64,000 nt of DNA from Otis tarda. Taxonomy: Eukaryota; Chordata; Aves; Otidiformes; Otididae. Shown here piece by piece: positions 9,326-24,087 of this stretch (positions are counted from its first letter, which is position 1; the number at the start of each line of letters is the position of its first letter). The notes beneath the pieces are model-generated. The model was not told where the DNA came from. It worked only from the letters and a program-made list of their open reading frames with translations, and did not search any database. Position numbers and translations under genes: made by a program. The DNA is taken from NCBI GenBank assembly GCA_026413225.1, contig CM048552.1:56063001-56127000 (forward strand), read 5' to 3'.

Positions 9326-12300
9326 CTGCGAGTTGTAGCTGTATAGTAATTTAAGATGGCAGCTTTCCAAGGCTTTGCTGTGGTTCTAATTAATTGGGTA
9401 CACTGTTTAATTTTTTATTTTAACTCAAGCTTTTTCCTCATATTCAAAAAGGCTCCCATTGTCCTTTATTATTAATGAGATCAAAGCAAGCAGAACGGCT
9501 GCCATTTCTCCTTAGTCTGTGGAAGTGAGACCATCCGTCATAAAAAAGCGCAGCGCTGTCCACGCTTGTCAGCAGGGCTGAAAGCAATACCGTCGGCAAG
9601 TGGCTGCCCTTCTTTGGTCTAGTGAGCTGGACACAGACAGTGAGCAGGAATAATGCTCTGTGAGAAAAGCATATGAGAAAACAAGGAGCAGGGCCCGGAG
9701 AACAGGGGATAGGTTTAAGAGTTACTGGGGGATTGGGTGGTGGAGTACGTAGAATATAGGGCAGAAAATGTAGGGGGGAAATATCAGTTTCCTTTTTTAG
9801 TGTGTGGAAAACTGTGCCTCCTTCAAGCAGCCCAGGTGAAAAAGAAAAAAAACCACAAAAGTTGCTGCCAGTTTTGATTACAGATTTAAAGTTACAATTT
9901 GACTGTTTAAACTCTCTCACACTTTGGATAGTGGCTATATTATTCCCCTTTCACAAGCTTCCTTTTCTTCCTAGACTTTCCAAAACTGATGTTTGACGGA
10001 GAAGCTTAACAGTTACATTTTTATTAAACCAAACACAAAAAAAGACACCACCAAAAACCCCATCCCCATGTGTTTAACTGGACTTCTAACTGACACTTGC
10101 AAAGGGGCCAGAGTCGATCGTGGCAGGACCTGAGGACAGAAAGTGAGACTAATTCAGGAAGGAAGAATCATAAATCAGAAAGATGGAGGAGAAAACCAGC
10201 TGAAAGATAGCATCAAACTGGGATCAGTAAAAAAATGTGGTTACTGAAAATGTCAGTGCAAGGCAGAATGAAGATGATGGTGGGAAAAATGTGGGGAAGA
10301 TGTTATGTGTCAGGAAGTGGGAAACTATATGGGAGGTTTCTTGGATGTAGGGCCAGCGTTCCACACAGAAGGGCGTATTTTGTCCCTCACACAGAGCTCT
10401 CATCAGCTGCAGTCTTCTCGCCCTTGTGTCATCCCTGATCAGCTGCAGAGAGTCCCTGGCAAAGACCCTGCATAGATAGCTGTGTGGAGAAGCAGAAGGG
10501 AGCTCAGCAGTGACAATGGGCTACGAGTACCAGCACGAAGTGCCGCAAAGGAAAACGGCCACCCCACATGAGGTGGGGTGAACCCTGAGGAAGGCAGCAG
10601 CAGTTGTTCCCATGACTTTGCCTCCAGCAACTGCAGGAACAAAGAACAGCAAAGCTGGGTGGGCCAAGCTGTTTTTTCTTTGCTACTCAAACCTGACTAC
10701 TTGCAAACCCCATGACTCACTTGCTGTCCCAGCTCTTCTTCTGCAACAGTTGGCAGCAAAGACAGCCCAGGTTAATGAGTATAGCTTTCCGTGTCACCTC
10801 CTCAAGGGAAATCTGCCAGCAGCTTCCCTGTGGCTGCCACGGGATCGGCTGCTGGGAGTTCAGGGTGGGGCTGTGTGGGCAAAGCCCTTAGGCTGACTCC
10901 TGGGAGCAATTATAAGACCTCTTGGTACTGGGAGATCATCTCTTAGGCAACACTGATAAACTGCATGCAGGCACCAATGGAGGAAGAGTCATTTGCTCAG
11001 GGGCTACAGCAGTACTTGGCCCACTGTGCCATTTTCTTTTTGCATGAGGAAGGAAGGGTAAGTGGGACTCCAGTGGATTTCATCATGTGCAAACGGCCCT
11101 TGTCAAAACACCAGGTTCTCTCTCCCTCACTTGGGGAAAAACCAAGCAAAAAACCCCAGGGCTTTCCTCCTAATCCTGCCCTAAAGCAACTCCTGGATTG
11201 CTGGAGGAAAGTCAACAGTTTGTTGCGGCTTGTTTTCTTGTTTTTCTGAAAGAAAGCAAAATGTTCTTTCTTTTATGACTGCTCTTCTGGATTCAAGGAC
11301 TTTGCTAAAAAGAAAGCGTGTTCCCTCTCAAGAGCCCTCAACAGCTCAGATCTAGTCTGTTTGCTTTCACTGCTTGGACCACGCTTGACTTCTGCTGCTG
11401 GATTGCTTATCGTCATTTAGGATCTTACAGAGCCTAAACCAGCCCTGCTATCTACTGTAACCTATGGCCCTGCTCCCACAGGGTAGTGCTAGTGCACAAA
11501 GAACAAGGCAAGCATACATTAAGCTGTTCTTTCAAGATGTTCCAGACCAGGGCTGTGTTCAAGCCCACAGGAAGGCTGTGTTTATCAAGGAAGCCCAACT
11601 CCTCCAGAAGACCACCTATTGCAGCAGTTGGTTTTGCAGCAGTATTCAATGCAAATACTCTGCAGCATTTCCACCAGTTTCCTCACATTAACAACGCTGC
11701 TGTGCATGGGTGAATTCCCGATAACTTACACTAAGAACTACTTACGTGGAAGATTTTTAAAACAAGATGGAGCCTGCCTGGAACAACACCCTCCTTTTGG
11801 CTGCAGGGTACAGCATCTGTAGCTGGCGCCTGTGCTTGTCTGTCTCTGTTTTTGTGAGTCTGTCTCCTTGGATGCAAACAGGAAGCTGTTGGTCATACTG
11901 TGCTGTCAGTAACTCCAGTGTAAATCCAGTGTAAATCCAGCATAACCCCAATGGGTGCAGTGAATTTAATCTGTATTTGCAGATGCATAACTGTAGCTCT
12001 GCAGCTGAATTAACATCTTTGAAAGTGGTTTGGAAATTGGTGCAAAACCAGTAGAGACCGCTCCAACTTTTCCTTCCAGATAACTTTTGATTTATTGAAA
12101 TGCTGCAGTCATAAATACAGAACAAAGGAAGTGAATATATTACAGGGTCCTCATTGTGAAGGGGAAGTGGCAGATGCTGTGATAAAGCAGGAGACAGGTC
12201 ATTGTTTCAGTGCAATGCCTGTCAGAACTTCTACCTACTGTACCTCTCCAAAAACTTTCTTCCTATGAGATTTATTAGACTGTGAAAAATAATCTCAGAC

Positions 12301-15300
12301 AAGTGGTAGCATAATTTACCAAGTCCTAGAACAGGTACATTGGTGAATTGCCTTGCATTGTACTGGGGCAATGGACCAGACAATCTAGTGGCCTTTTCCA
12401 TTTTTAATATCTATGATTACTGCAGTTATACCTCAGGACACTGAACAGAGCCATTTTCTTCCTTTCAGTGGCAGCAAAATGTCACTAATGGCCATGCTAT
12501 ATCGGAGCGACTGATCCTTCTGCAGATGTGTTGTGCACTTAGCAAGATGGCTATAAATGATCACACTTTGTTTAGATTTGCTATTTTCTGTTTCTGTAGT
12601 GCCAGTGCTCAGCACAAGGTGACTGCCAGCCAAGGGAAAGAATTTCTGGTAGGAGATTAAGGATAACTAAGGAAATGATTGCATGACCTATAAAGAGAGG
12701 ATCATAAATATTGCAACAATAAAACCAATAGCTCTTTCAAAGTTTAAATAGCTTTTCTTTTCAAACACTTGAGGTAAATGCCCTTTTCCCAAGGTTGTCT
12801 AGCACCTTGAGATTTCACACAGAGTTTCACCAAATACACTGTAATTTCTCAGGGAGCTAGCTTTTCCTTTTAATTATATTTCTTTGTGGAAGTGTCCCCT
12901 CCACAGAATTTAGACCTCAGCTATCTGAAAGTTCCTTATTGCTTCCTCTAGTACTGAAGTTTCAGAAAAGTCAGAGCATGAGAATAATACAATAATAACG
13001 ATGCAGATGTCACAGACATGTTCCTATTCCTTTGTCACCTCATGTTCTCATGTTCATTTAGCTTGTATGTGTTAGCCCTTGGCTTGGGAGTACTGCTTTG
13101 GGCACGTTTAAATAAAAGGGCACAATATCTGCTACAAGACAAAGACTGGAGAGCCTTGACATTAGTGCTCCATCCTGCAATCAATCGGCTATTGGTCCGA
13201 TTGCAGCAAGCAATCTGCTTCCTGTAACAGCCACTACAGTTTGGTCAAATAGCTGAAGAAACACGTGTGTTCATTCAGCCCACGAGGCATGTGCCAGATC
13301 CACCCGAGCCCATGCAAAATGCTGAGCAATCCACAGCCCACTGGTGCAACATACTTTTCTTTCTTGCACATTGGAAATTTGCCACTCAGAAGCCTTTTTT
13401 TTTTTTGCTTTAAAGAAATTAAAAAGGCAAAGGACCCCCTGAATACAGTCAATACTCACAAATGGAAAATATCCTTAATCTGACCCCCCCAATCCTTCCC
13501 TATGCTTCTGTATGTATATGCATTAAAATCAGCTCTCATTTTTATGTGCTAGGTTTAGGCCCTCTATAATAGCTAGAGTCCTCATTATTCAAATATTGTA
13601 CTTCACTTCTACACAAATTACTTTGGTTGTGTTTTCCCGGTTATATGCAATTTCACACATCCAGTATCTAAAAAATCATGGCTTTCAGCACTACCCATCA
13701 TCTAGAAGTTGCTGCTTTCTACCTGAGACAGGCAGAAGGCTGTTTTATACTTACAGTTCTCCTACAAGTGACAGATCTAATGTTTTAGCAAAAGAAAACA
13801 AAACCTAACAAGTCAGATGAAAAGGCAGAAGTTGATACTGCAGACAGGCAGGCTGCAAAGGGAGAGAGAAGCAGGATTAGAAACATCTCCAAAACTTGAG
13901 ACATGGACACATTACGTTATGAATTTAGGATACACCAGCTACTCTGCCCTGAGTTCTTGTGCAGACACTTCTCAGCTACTGTCCCTTACTTCCCTGTCTT
14001 GCTGAAAAGCATGCCAAATTTGGCCACACTGGGAATAAGAATGGAATAGCTGGGGTGCTGTACATTAAGCTGTGGTTTTCTGTACCCTAACTCCCCAAGT
14101 ACATGTGCCCAGACTTGCAAGAAAAATCAGAAATAGGTGTTGTGCAAAAAGGTAGGTAAGCATCTGCCAGCCTTGCTACATGCATAAAGGCCTTACCATT
14201 TCATCTACATCCACAGGTTTATCTTCCAAGATGGTTCCTACAGTCACTGATTGTGCTTTTCTTAAGCCTTGCTTCCTAATGAGGGTTCCCAAATTTGCAT
14301 TTCTTCAGCAGGCTAAGGACAGGGGACACAAGGTCTAGGGACACAAAGAGGTCATTAATTCCCAGACTGCCTACCCTGATTTTGAAAAAGCACAGGCAAA
14401 AGTGTCAAGAAACAAGAGAAAAGTGTAATATTAAAGCAGCAGTGAAGGACAAGTTTATCTTACTTTCTTGGAGAACCTCCCTAAAACAAGTGTAGATAAA
14501 GAAAAGGCACAAATTGATGGTGGTGTTAATACTATAAAGAAAGAGGCTCAGGATCTACAGAGCCCTGACATACTCTGTGAAACAAGCTTCGATTAGACAG
14601 ACTCCTCTTTAACAATACGAATGCAATTGCTATGTTGACTTTAAACACTGAAAGAAAGACAAAGATTTTGTTTACTTCAAATACTTTTTCATGTACCTTA
14701 ATGCCCAAAAGTAAAATACAGGCTGGATTTACTTTGAAACATGGTCAGGAATTTTAAAACAAGCTTTTGTATACACAAACAAAGGGAGCATGGGAAACAA
14801 GAGCTTGAGAGTTACTTAAATGTCAAGGATTACATTGTACCAGGTAAAAGTGAAATGTAGCAGAGGGACTCAGTTTCATAAATGAAATGTCATTGCTGAT
14901 GGGTACAAATTATATAAGAAAGATGGAAAGGGAAAGAGAGGTGGCACTTTGTCAGATGCATTTATAGCTCCAGCTGCAAAGAGAGAGGTAGTAAAAAAAT
15001 AAAGAAAATAAAGAAAAACTGAAGTAGACATCTGCTACAGCCTACTCCAGCAATGAGAAAACAGGAGTGAATTAGTCTCTCTCAAGGTGCTCAAAGCCAC
15101 AGGACACTGCACTTCTGGGAAATTTAGCTGCCCACACATCTTTTAACAAGCACCACCAAACGTTGGCCAAAGATGTTCATGTGTTACACAGAAACCAGAC
15201 AGTACAGGTTCTTGACAAATAAGCAAGAAAAATACCCCAAACCCAGGAACTGTAGTTGAGAAATTAAAAGCGACACCAATGAACAAACTATCTGAGTGTA

Positions 15301-17208
15301 ACATAGTAACGAGTTTATTTGTTTGACTTAGAAAAGGTCTCTGGCATAATTCACTGGACACATATTCATTAAATACACAAATGCATACCACAAGAAACCC
15401 AGAAGGCACACATTCAGCCAAGAGGCTCGTTCAGAACCACTCACCATTTCATGCCAGAAAGAAAGAGCCACGAGCCCCAGCTTCGTTACTCCGTCCAAAA
15501 CCAGGACCGCAAGTGTAGGCCCCATGGTGCGCCACACAGATCAGCAAACCTGGGCTGACAAGCCAAAGAGTAAAAAAGATCCAGAGATACTCTTGGAATT
15601 GTTCAGGGTCAGGACACAGATGTGAAAGAGAGCTAATCTTGTTCTTTAAAATAGTAACAGAAAAACAAACGTCTCCCATCTTTCCCGCCCCCTTGGGAGG
15701 TTAGTGACCTGGTTGTAAGAGGTGGCATCTTGGACAAGGACCAAATGCGAGCTTCTTTGAAGCCTGCTGTAGGTACTGCTGTAGCTTCAGCCTCTGCTAG
15801 CAGACTTCCAACAGAATTCATAACCACTGATCCTTGCCCCTCTGCACCCCAGCACCATCAACCACGTTTTATCTGGAGAGTGCCAGATTCATTTTACAGG
15901 TTACAGCCTCAGGTTTCTTGCACTCATCAAGAACCACAATTAGCAAAACTAGTCAAAATAAATGCAGTCACCTCACCCAGACTCACATCTGCTGCCATAG
16001 GAGCAGCCAAATAGTCCAAGGTCAGCTGATCTTATCTCCAGGGAAGAACAAGTTCCACCAGAGTCTGAAACATCCAATCTGGATCAGCAAGGCTGCATGC
16101 ATCCCCAAAGAGTCACGCTGAGTTTAAGAAGCAGATTTGTATCATGCAAGAAAGCAAGTTTGCTCTCTCAAATTAAGTAATTAAACAGTGCCTGATAAGC
16201 CTAAGGAATTCTACTAGCCCCTGGAGTCAAGGCATGAGACTCCACTCCTGTGACAGGGGAAGGAACTTAAAAACAAGTGAATGCTACCTTTCAGGAACTG
16301 GTGTGGCAACAAAACAGAAGACAAATAGATGAGAGACTTCCTGGAAAGCAGATCCTGTTAGTTGAGAAGGTTAAAGAAAAGTGGTCTCACATCTGTCATA
16401 AGAAAGAGAAAGTAAAGCACGTTAATAAGTAAGCACAGAGGAAAGAGCAAGTGAAATCTGCCTCTCGGACTATTTGTGAAGTCATTCCACCCAAGATGAA
16501 GCAACAACGACATAAAAACAAAGAGATAGAGGACTTCCTGGAAAACCTGACCATATATATCAACATGGTACTAATTAGTTAATTAACCTATTGCACAATT
16601 AAAAAAATAAATAAATATTTTAAAAGTCTGGGAGAACAAAGAAGCACCTGATGACAATGTTCTTAACAGAATGAAAAGTGGAACAATGTTGGCCTGATAA
16701 ATTTATCTCTGATCTCTGCTAACCAAGTGAAATAAATACAAGGAGAGAAAAAAAAGTCTCCCAAACATCTGGAAAATAATAGAAGTATGGCAAAATCAAG
16801 CAATTTTAGACAATCCTACAAACATAGAGCGAGTAGCTTTTGCCACATGAGCAGTACAACTGAAGCCAACAAGATAACTCATGTACTAAGGTACTTCTAC
16901 GCCCAGCTGATGGTGTAATTTCCAACACCTCTTTTCTCCCATTACCAAGAACAATTTTATAAAACACTGCTGACAATAGGAGCTGACAGACCCAGCTGTA
17001 AAGCTACAGCTTGTTCCCAGAAGGCTATATAGAATAGCTGTATAGAGTAGCAAGCACTTAACCCACTGAGTGAGGATGAGTATGTTTAACAGAGGGTTAC
17101 AATACCTTTGGTGTATTAGGGTCTCAAAACACTCTACAGGGTAAACTCAGAGTAAACCAGACGTGCTTGCCATTCAAGTTAAATACACTTCCAGAAAAGG
17201 TAGTTAAT

Positions 17209-17229
17209 AAATTAATCAATCAATCAATT
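17209..17229. repeat. (AATC)n microsatellite
   Basis: About five AATC units make a short tetranucleotide repeat in AT-rich DNA. No associated gene or transposon was seen. Confidence 0.8.
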
Positions 17230-19523
17230 GTATTTTATTATCAACTACAGACAGCTGTTTCAGTGTAACAACCACTACTGCAACCCAGCACCTAGAAGAG
17301 TCTTTGGAACTCCTTGTTCTGTGTTGGGAATGCAGCAGTTGTCTTTGCTGTGCATTTCTTGTGCAGTGAAAATCCCAAATAGTTTCTCTAAACAAAAAGA
17401 AAGAAAACTAAACCTGTGCTTTTCTGATGTCTGAATAGTTTTTTGGCAAGTAGATATGATAGTTTTCAGGCGTCTACTTACAATTAGGATTTATTTTTCC
17501 TAGGTATCACGAGGGCTTATTTATGACAGCAGAGTATGCATTTTAGACAGCAAGAAAACAGTGAAACATCAATCCACATACTGAAGAAACAAACCCAACC
17601 CGCTTCTCCACTTCTACACAGTGGGTAGAACTGGAAAAGGGCCAGTGAACAAGAGGACAGAGGTATCAAACAGGTCCCATATAATGAATAGCTACGTATA
17701 CCAGGAACCTGCAACTTGGAAAAAGTGATGACTGAGGACATGTACGATATAGGTCTGTAAAATCACAAGTGACAAGGAGGCAAGGTATAGGGGTGGTCAT
17801 CACTACATCTGAGAGTGGAAGAATTAGGGTCACTCAATGAAATCATCAAGAAAATAATTAAAACAGCCTGACAACACTTCTTTTTCATACCACACAATGA
17901 ACTCAGGATTCATTGCCACAGAGCACTGTGGAGGCCAAAAGCAGAAAAGGATTTTTAAAAAGGGACTAAGTGCATTAATTAAAGCCAGGTCCAGAAGGAA
18001 CTGCCAGTTCAGAAAGTCGACAGACTGCTGGAACAGTGTCAGAGAAAGACCCCTTTATACAAGCTTTACATTTTATGCTTCTGTGATCATCTGTTACTGG
18101 CAATCCTCAGAGAAAGGACAGCACATTAGATGGCCTTTGGTCTGATTGCACGCAGTGCTTCTTATGGATCAAAGCTCTCAATTCTGGCATGATCTAGAGT
18201 TTGGAAAGGTTAACTTAAAACAACAAAAAAAAGGAATATTTGGAAAGCTTGTATGCCTCCTGTGCTTCCTCTTTCAACTCTTAAAACATTCAGTTTTCAT
18301 GAATGGTAAAGTGTTGCTGAATTAGCAACAAACAGGATTTTGTAACAGCCACTGAAGGCTGAATTACTGCTACCAGATCCTGCCCAGTCCCCCTTATAAA
18401 GCATTTCTCCTGACTCAGTCTCAACTGCAGGTTAAACATCCCCCTGTATTCTATTTTTTCTCTTTACTACATTCTTGCTAAATCAGTTTGTTTGACTGCT
18501 ATATTTATGGCATGGAACAGTTAAGATACTATTCTGTTGACCTCTGCTAGCTAAACCCTTCTCCCAGACCACTCATTTCTGTGTGGATAAGTAACAACAG
18601 GAATCTACAGGAAGAATCCTTATGGACAAAGGATTACTACACTGTCTGTAAACATCCTTATTTAACTCAGAATTTGCCACTTCGATTGGATTTAGCCTTC
18701 CAGCCAGTCAGACCAATACATTTCTGCAGTGCAGTAGAGTAAACAATGCAACACAGTGATTCTGAGTCTGTAGCTAGACAGACTGAAGTAGCAGCACAAG
18801 TAAGTCAGAAAATCTCCTGCATTTATCTGGACACAGAGCGAGCTCTGAGACCAGTCATCACAGTTGTTTTTATATATAAAATATGTGTGCACATGGACAC
18901 ATGGACTAATACATTCATCACTAACCCTCATTTAAGGGACCAACCATCCTGGTCTATGCTTCACCCAGTAAATGTGCTTTAACTGGGGGTGTCAGGTGCA
19001 TCCAGGACCGTGCAGTGGCTTGACAGACCACTATGTGAGGACATGGCTGTAGGTTCAAAAATCAATCAAGAGGTTACTGTTCCAACTTGTTCAGTTCTCC
19101 AGACAATCATTCCCAGTCAAGATAACACACAAGTAGATTGTTTGTTTTTGTCGCTCGTAGTGGAGTTTGGACCCAGGTTACCTGGAATGAAAAGAAGTTA
19201 AAAGTAATGTTAATGTTAAGTAAATAAGATCCGGATAAAGTCTGGACTCAGGCTTCAATCCTCTCTCCTTATTTACTATACACCTTGTGTTAGACCTACA
19301 TTACTCTGCACTCTCCCGTGATTTTATTTCCTACTACTGTGAAATGACGAGACACTAAAATAAGACCAAATTCAGAGTACACTGTGGAGAAAACTACTGG
19401 ATGAGTATTTCCAAGCTTTGGCCTGTACCCAGGCCAGCTTCAGTGGTATTCTTAGTTCCCAGCTGGCACTGAAAAAATCTGGCTATGACTTGGGTGGGAG
19501 GTTTTCCAAAGAGTGAGAGATGG

Positions 19524-19538
19524 AAAAAAAAAAAAAAA
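19524..19538. repeat. Poly-A run (15 A)
   Basis: Fifteen A bases follow GAGAGATGG. No retropseudogene or SINE body was recognised upstream, so it is listed only as low-complexity sequence. Confidence 0.85.
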
Positions 19539-22500
19539 GAGTCAGGTCATCTCATCCATCCGATCTCTACACACATTATCAGGAGACAATTTTTATGTCC
19601 AGTTTTAAACATTTCAAGTGCCAGTATTTCCACTATTTCCTTTGTAAGAAAAATCCCGACACCTCAAGGTCTCTCATTTAAGTAGCATAATATGCTGCCC
19701 TAATTTTTAATAATCTTAGGGTTTTTTTTCATTGCTTACTCTATGGATTCCTTCTGCTCCCAGTATCTGTACTTTTCAATGCTTACACTGCTGTCTGATC
19801 TCCTTCATTACAGCCAGCTGTTGGTCTGGACACCACAGCATATTTTTTCCAAGCACTGTTCTAAGGTGTGTTTGCAGAAACTTTTGCAAGTAAGGGAGCT
19901 CTGCTGTCCTCAGAGCTCAGCAAGGCTTACATGACCTATAGCCCTAGGCAGTGTATCCTTAGAGGGGCTGCCATGTGGCTTGCAGTCACTGTGAAGAAGG
20001 GCAGACCCCACTCATGTATTTCTACAGAAGGAAGGTATATGTGCATGTCCCAAAGAGCTGGAGCCAGTGGCCAGTACTGAGTGAGAACAGGGAAGGAAAA
20101 CTGCCACAGGTCATGGTGACATACTACTAAGAAGTCTCAACCTTGCTGAGATGAGGGAGCTTTCAACACAAGCACTGCCTCTGAACTGGGCTTCAACTGA
20201 ATAATTTTTCATGTCACTCTCTTGCTTGTGGGTATTTGATTAATGTTTTCCTCACCTGTAAGTGATGGGGAAGAGAAGAGCTCTCTACTCTCCTCTTCCT
20301 GTCCACCTTCTTCCACACTGCAACTTCTTGATATCCACGTGGGAGGCCGCACTGCAACCTGCCCTCACTTTTGTGGCTGCTCTGTATGCTACCGCCTCCT
20401 CCCCACATCGTCCCATGGCATTTCATTCTACCTCCTGTCACCCCTTTGACCCATTCTGTATGTTACTACTAAGTTTATCATTACTCCTATCTCCTCACCA
20501 CACCTGTCCCCCTCCCTGTCCGTATCACATTCAAGACCCTCATGTTTACTTTCAAAAGTGTCTGTTCTCCTCTGCTTAATTTCAACTTCCAATTCCTTTA
20601 TTCTTCTCACTTTCTACTCTTGTCTTCTGACCTTTGTCTACAGATCCTGCTACAGTTAGAGCACACACTCTCCTTGTCTGTACCCAACAACGTTCCCCTC
20701 TTTTTCTTTAGAAAGAAATTCAAGTTACCACCTGTTGATGATCCCACTTTGGCTGAAAAGCCCTGGTGATAACTAAGCAGCTATTTCTGCAGTATTGCAG
20801 TGTCCAGTGTAAATCTAATTTATGCTTGCAAGAAGCACCCACAGGTAAAACACGAAATCCTGCTATTAAGTATATGTGCTCTGCAACCAACACTCATGAG
20901 GAGCAAAGTCCGATATACAGAGAAACTCAGGACGGCAGACCCTCCTGAACAAGCCCACTTTGCTTCTTGCAGGGGAGAGAACAAAACAAAAAGCCAGTGC
21001 CTTCCAAAGGCATACAGCTTTCAAACTCTTGCAGTATTTTCCAGAAACTGCACACAGACATCAGTTTCTTTGCTGATCACAGTCTGCCCAGCAGCAGCTT
21101 AAAATTAACAAGATTCTGGTCAGGTTCAGAGCTGCTACTGTTATGTTCCTAAGAGGGCAACAATGAAATTACAGAGTTGTGTCAATTCGATGATGTGGTT
21201 TAAGTTAGCCTCGTAAGACAAAGCACAGTCTCCGTGCAGAGTGCAAGGACAACATCTCAGGATGTTAATTTGGACACTTAGTTTGGGACATTACTATCTG
21301 TGGCCCTCGTATTTTCCAGACTCCCAATTCTGACTTGTAGGGATCATTTCCTAGCATGTAAATACTCAGTCAGATTTTCAGACTGAACACACTGTGACAA
21401 AACACACTTTCATCACTTCCCTTCCCAGTTCAGATTCTCTTCATCACCATTTGCTCTTACAAGACTGAACCTGACCTTTAGCCTGCTTGAATAATGTCTT
21501 TGAATTACTCTGCGAGTTACTCGGGGTGTGGATCTGGTGTCTCTGTGCATTTGCAAGGTGGGATGTGTCCCTGTGGTAACAACAGAATTAATAGTGACTT
21601 TGGAGGATGTGTGCACAGGCAGGCCCACAGGGCTTAAGTGTGCTGTTTAATCTTTACAAAAGGTAAGGGCAGCTATTTCAAACTGTGAAGCTCTGAATAA
21701 TTGCATCGTAACCTGACCGCATACCAAGCACTTTCTCCTTCCTTCATTTCCACTTCTTACCTCCCTTCTGTCACCCAGAGTATCACAGTATCAGTTTTTA
21801 GGAGACCTGCTCAAAGATAACTTAAACTTTTAAAACTAAGTCAGTCCTACAGTTACCCAAGAACAAAGTGCCTCCTATTTCTATCTTGAAGCTGGAACTC
21901 TATTCCATGCCCATGTTCAAGAATTTTAAATTAAATCCTAATGAAGCACATGCTACTGATCAAGTAGCTGCAGGATCCTCTGTGGTAAGTAATTTTTTCC
22001 TCTTTCTTATGAATCTCCATCTTTCTAATGTGCCCTCTATCAGCTCTGTTCCCATGCCACTTTGGGACCACTAGGCTGGAGAAGCTTTCTCTCAAGAACA
22101 ATGATTCAATTCAAAAGCAACACACAAGCAGTGATCTCCCTCAAGCCTTTTGCGGCACTGGATGACCTAAATCTACTTACGCCATACCTCAAAAGCTGTA
22201 GAGTCTCCCATTGCCACCATGAACAGGCATTGTCACCTTGCGTAAAACAAAGAAAAATACTTGCATGGACTCCTTGCTTAACAGTCTTAACAGAGACTTA
22301 ACAGGTCAGGAAGAGCACAGCGGGAAGGTTGGTGTGCTGGACCTCTGTGCCTTCCCCACACCTGTTCTCAGTTCTTCCCTCCCCTTTATTGAAAGAGGTG
22401 GCAGCCCTCAGGAAGTAGCAGTGACAATAAATAAAACCTGAACATAATAGAATGATGGTGTTTTTGTGGAAATGGTCCGGACCAAGCATCAGACTGTCTG

Positions 22501-24087
22501 GCACAGATTCACAGAGTTAAAAGGAACAGGGACATCCCTGCTGCCCTGCCTCTGCAATACCTCAGGAGGGCACAGCGCCCCACTGTTCAACTAGAGACAT
22601 CAGTCTCTTTTGTGCCTTACTCTGGGCCTAATTTCATAATGGCATTGCGGGAACGGTGGGCTGTCTGCTGTAAAACAGCTGACCGTGAGAAACGTAGGGG
22701 ATCTCTGATATTGTAAAGTGCTGACAAATCAGAGATTACACAATTCTCTACTTCTGTCACTAGAGGGTACTGCAAGCCCTCAGGTCCATTCCTCCGAGAG
22801 GAAATGCCCATACATCTCCCTATAGATCTTCACAGATTTTGTTTTTCCTGTCTCTGAGGAATGGGGCCCAGCAGCATCGCCTGTGCCCAAGACAAAGTGA
22901 TTTGGAGAGAAGACCTCTTTAGACCAGGGTTTACTTCTGCCTCCCCAAATGCCAAAAATGGGTCTACTATAGTCTTAAATAAACCATACATGCCTTCTTA
23001 CAGTTCCTCTTTCTTGTGTTCATTTGGCATTTTTGAGTGTGTCCTTCATTCAGCCAGAAGTATTTCTAAGAACCTAATCAATCGCTGTTGTTGACCTTCC
23101 CAATACCTTGCTTTTCTTTTTGGTCTCAGGCGAATGTCTTTCCATTTCACATCATGGCAGTCTCAAGGAAATTCAGTCTCTCTACGCCTACATTTTGCAT
23201 TCATCAGAGCATAGAATGGTCTCTGGCCAGACAAATTGAGGAGAAATTTTCTCCCTGAAACTAGTTTATTTTCCTGCTGGCGCAGGATATATTGACACCT
23301 AGCACAGCTCACTGAGAGAGGAAGACAACCAGGCTGAATGGTCCATAGATTAACTTCAATCTAATAAAACATCTAAAACATTGAGAAGTTGTTAGCTATG
23401 AACCAATAAATTGGGAGGAATCTTTATCATTTGTGTCTTCAACTGGATGAAGCCTTGGAAGGACTTAGTGAAAATATCAATCATGCCTTAGCAAAGAAAG
23501 AAAAGTTGAGGTCTAGTACTTCTCCATAGCTTCTATTTTTGTGACCTTCTCCCTCATTTCAGAAGGTAATAAAGGCGCAATTTAAAAGACTTCCACCCTC
23601 CCCCCCACTTCTTGTTTCCTCACCTCAATGTAAACATGTTTTCCCCTCTCCATCACCAGTAAATACACCTGACTAAACCCAAATGAGGAAAAGAGGGGTT
23701 ACACTGAAAATCCATCTGCACCTTGCTAGCCACTACATACTGCTGCTGTTTATTAGGGCAGTGCTCTTCATGAACTGTACACACAATGTATTTCACACAA
23801 GAAAACATTCACCTTTCTCTTCCTTTGTCCCATACTCGCTTCCTGAGAAGTATGAGAGAATATTTACATGAGAAGTACTAACTTTACAGTAAGACTACCA
23901 TTAAATTGCCTTCAACTTAAATTGCTTGTATAATTTAATTTGTTCTACTCTTCTTTCACTCTTATTTTAATATGGAGGAAATAACAGGATCTGCTCACAG
24001 GTGTGTATATTGAATATGTTTGCTCCAGTCAGCCAAACCCAGAACAAGGAACACAGAAGCAGAATATGCTGGTATAAGAGGTTTTAC

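Larger units (their letters stand above)
6811..24028. other. Large stretch without a recognised exon; should hold the FAM83F terminal exon and 3'UTR
   Basis: The FAM83F frame is cut at a 5' splice site at 24087, so at least one further exon must lie at lower coordinates on the minus strand. In mammals that exon encodes only about 14 residues ending in a CAAX box. I searched by eye for a minus-strand exon ending in Cys-aliphatic-aliphatic-Ser plus a stop and found none I can defend. The rest is AT-richer DNA with low-complexity tracts and no convincing gene, RNA gene or clear transposon. Confidence 0.5.

Noticed and set aside
9444-9920. 158-codon minus-strand open frame
   Set aside because: No family resemblance, no splice context, and its middle is simple Pro-rich low-complexity sequence.
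20214-20257. Possible phase-1 terminal exon after ACTTACAG on the minus strand, 15 codons then stop
   Set aside because: The residues (GEENINQIP...) do not resemble any FAM83F C-terminus and lack a Cys near the end.
22617-22811. Minus-strand frame containing the string ENCVIS, matching the mammalian FAM83F C-terminus NCVIS
   Set aside because: The frame continues as DLSALYNIRD with no stop after the Ser, and the residues before it do not match. Splicing into the same DNA after TTGCAG in phase 1 gives a different short frame ending CNL, which is not a CAAX box, and the acceptor has a weak pyrimidine tract. A chance pentapeptide is the safer view.
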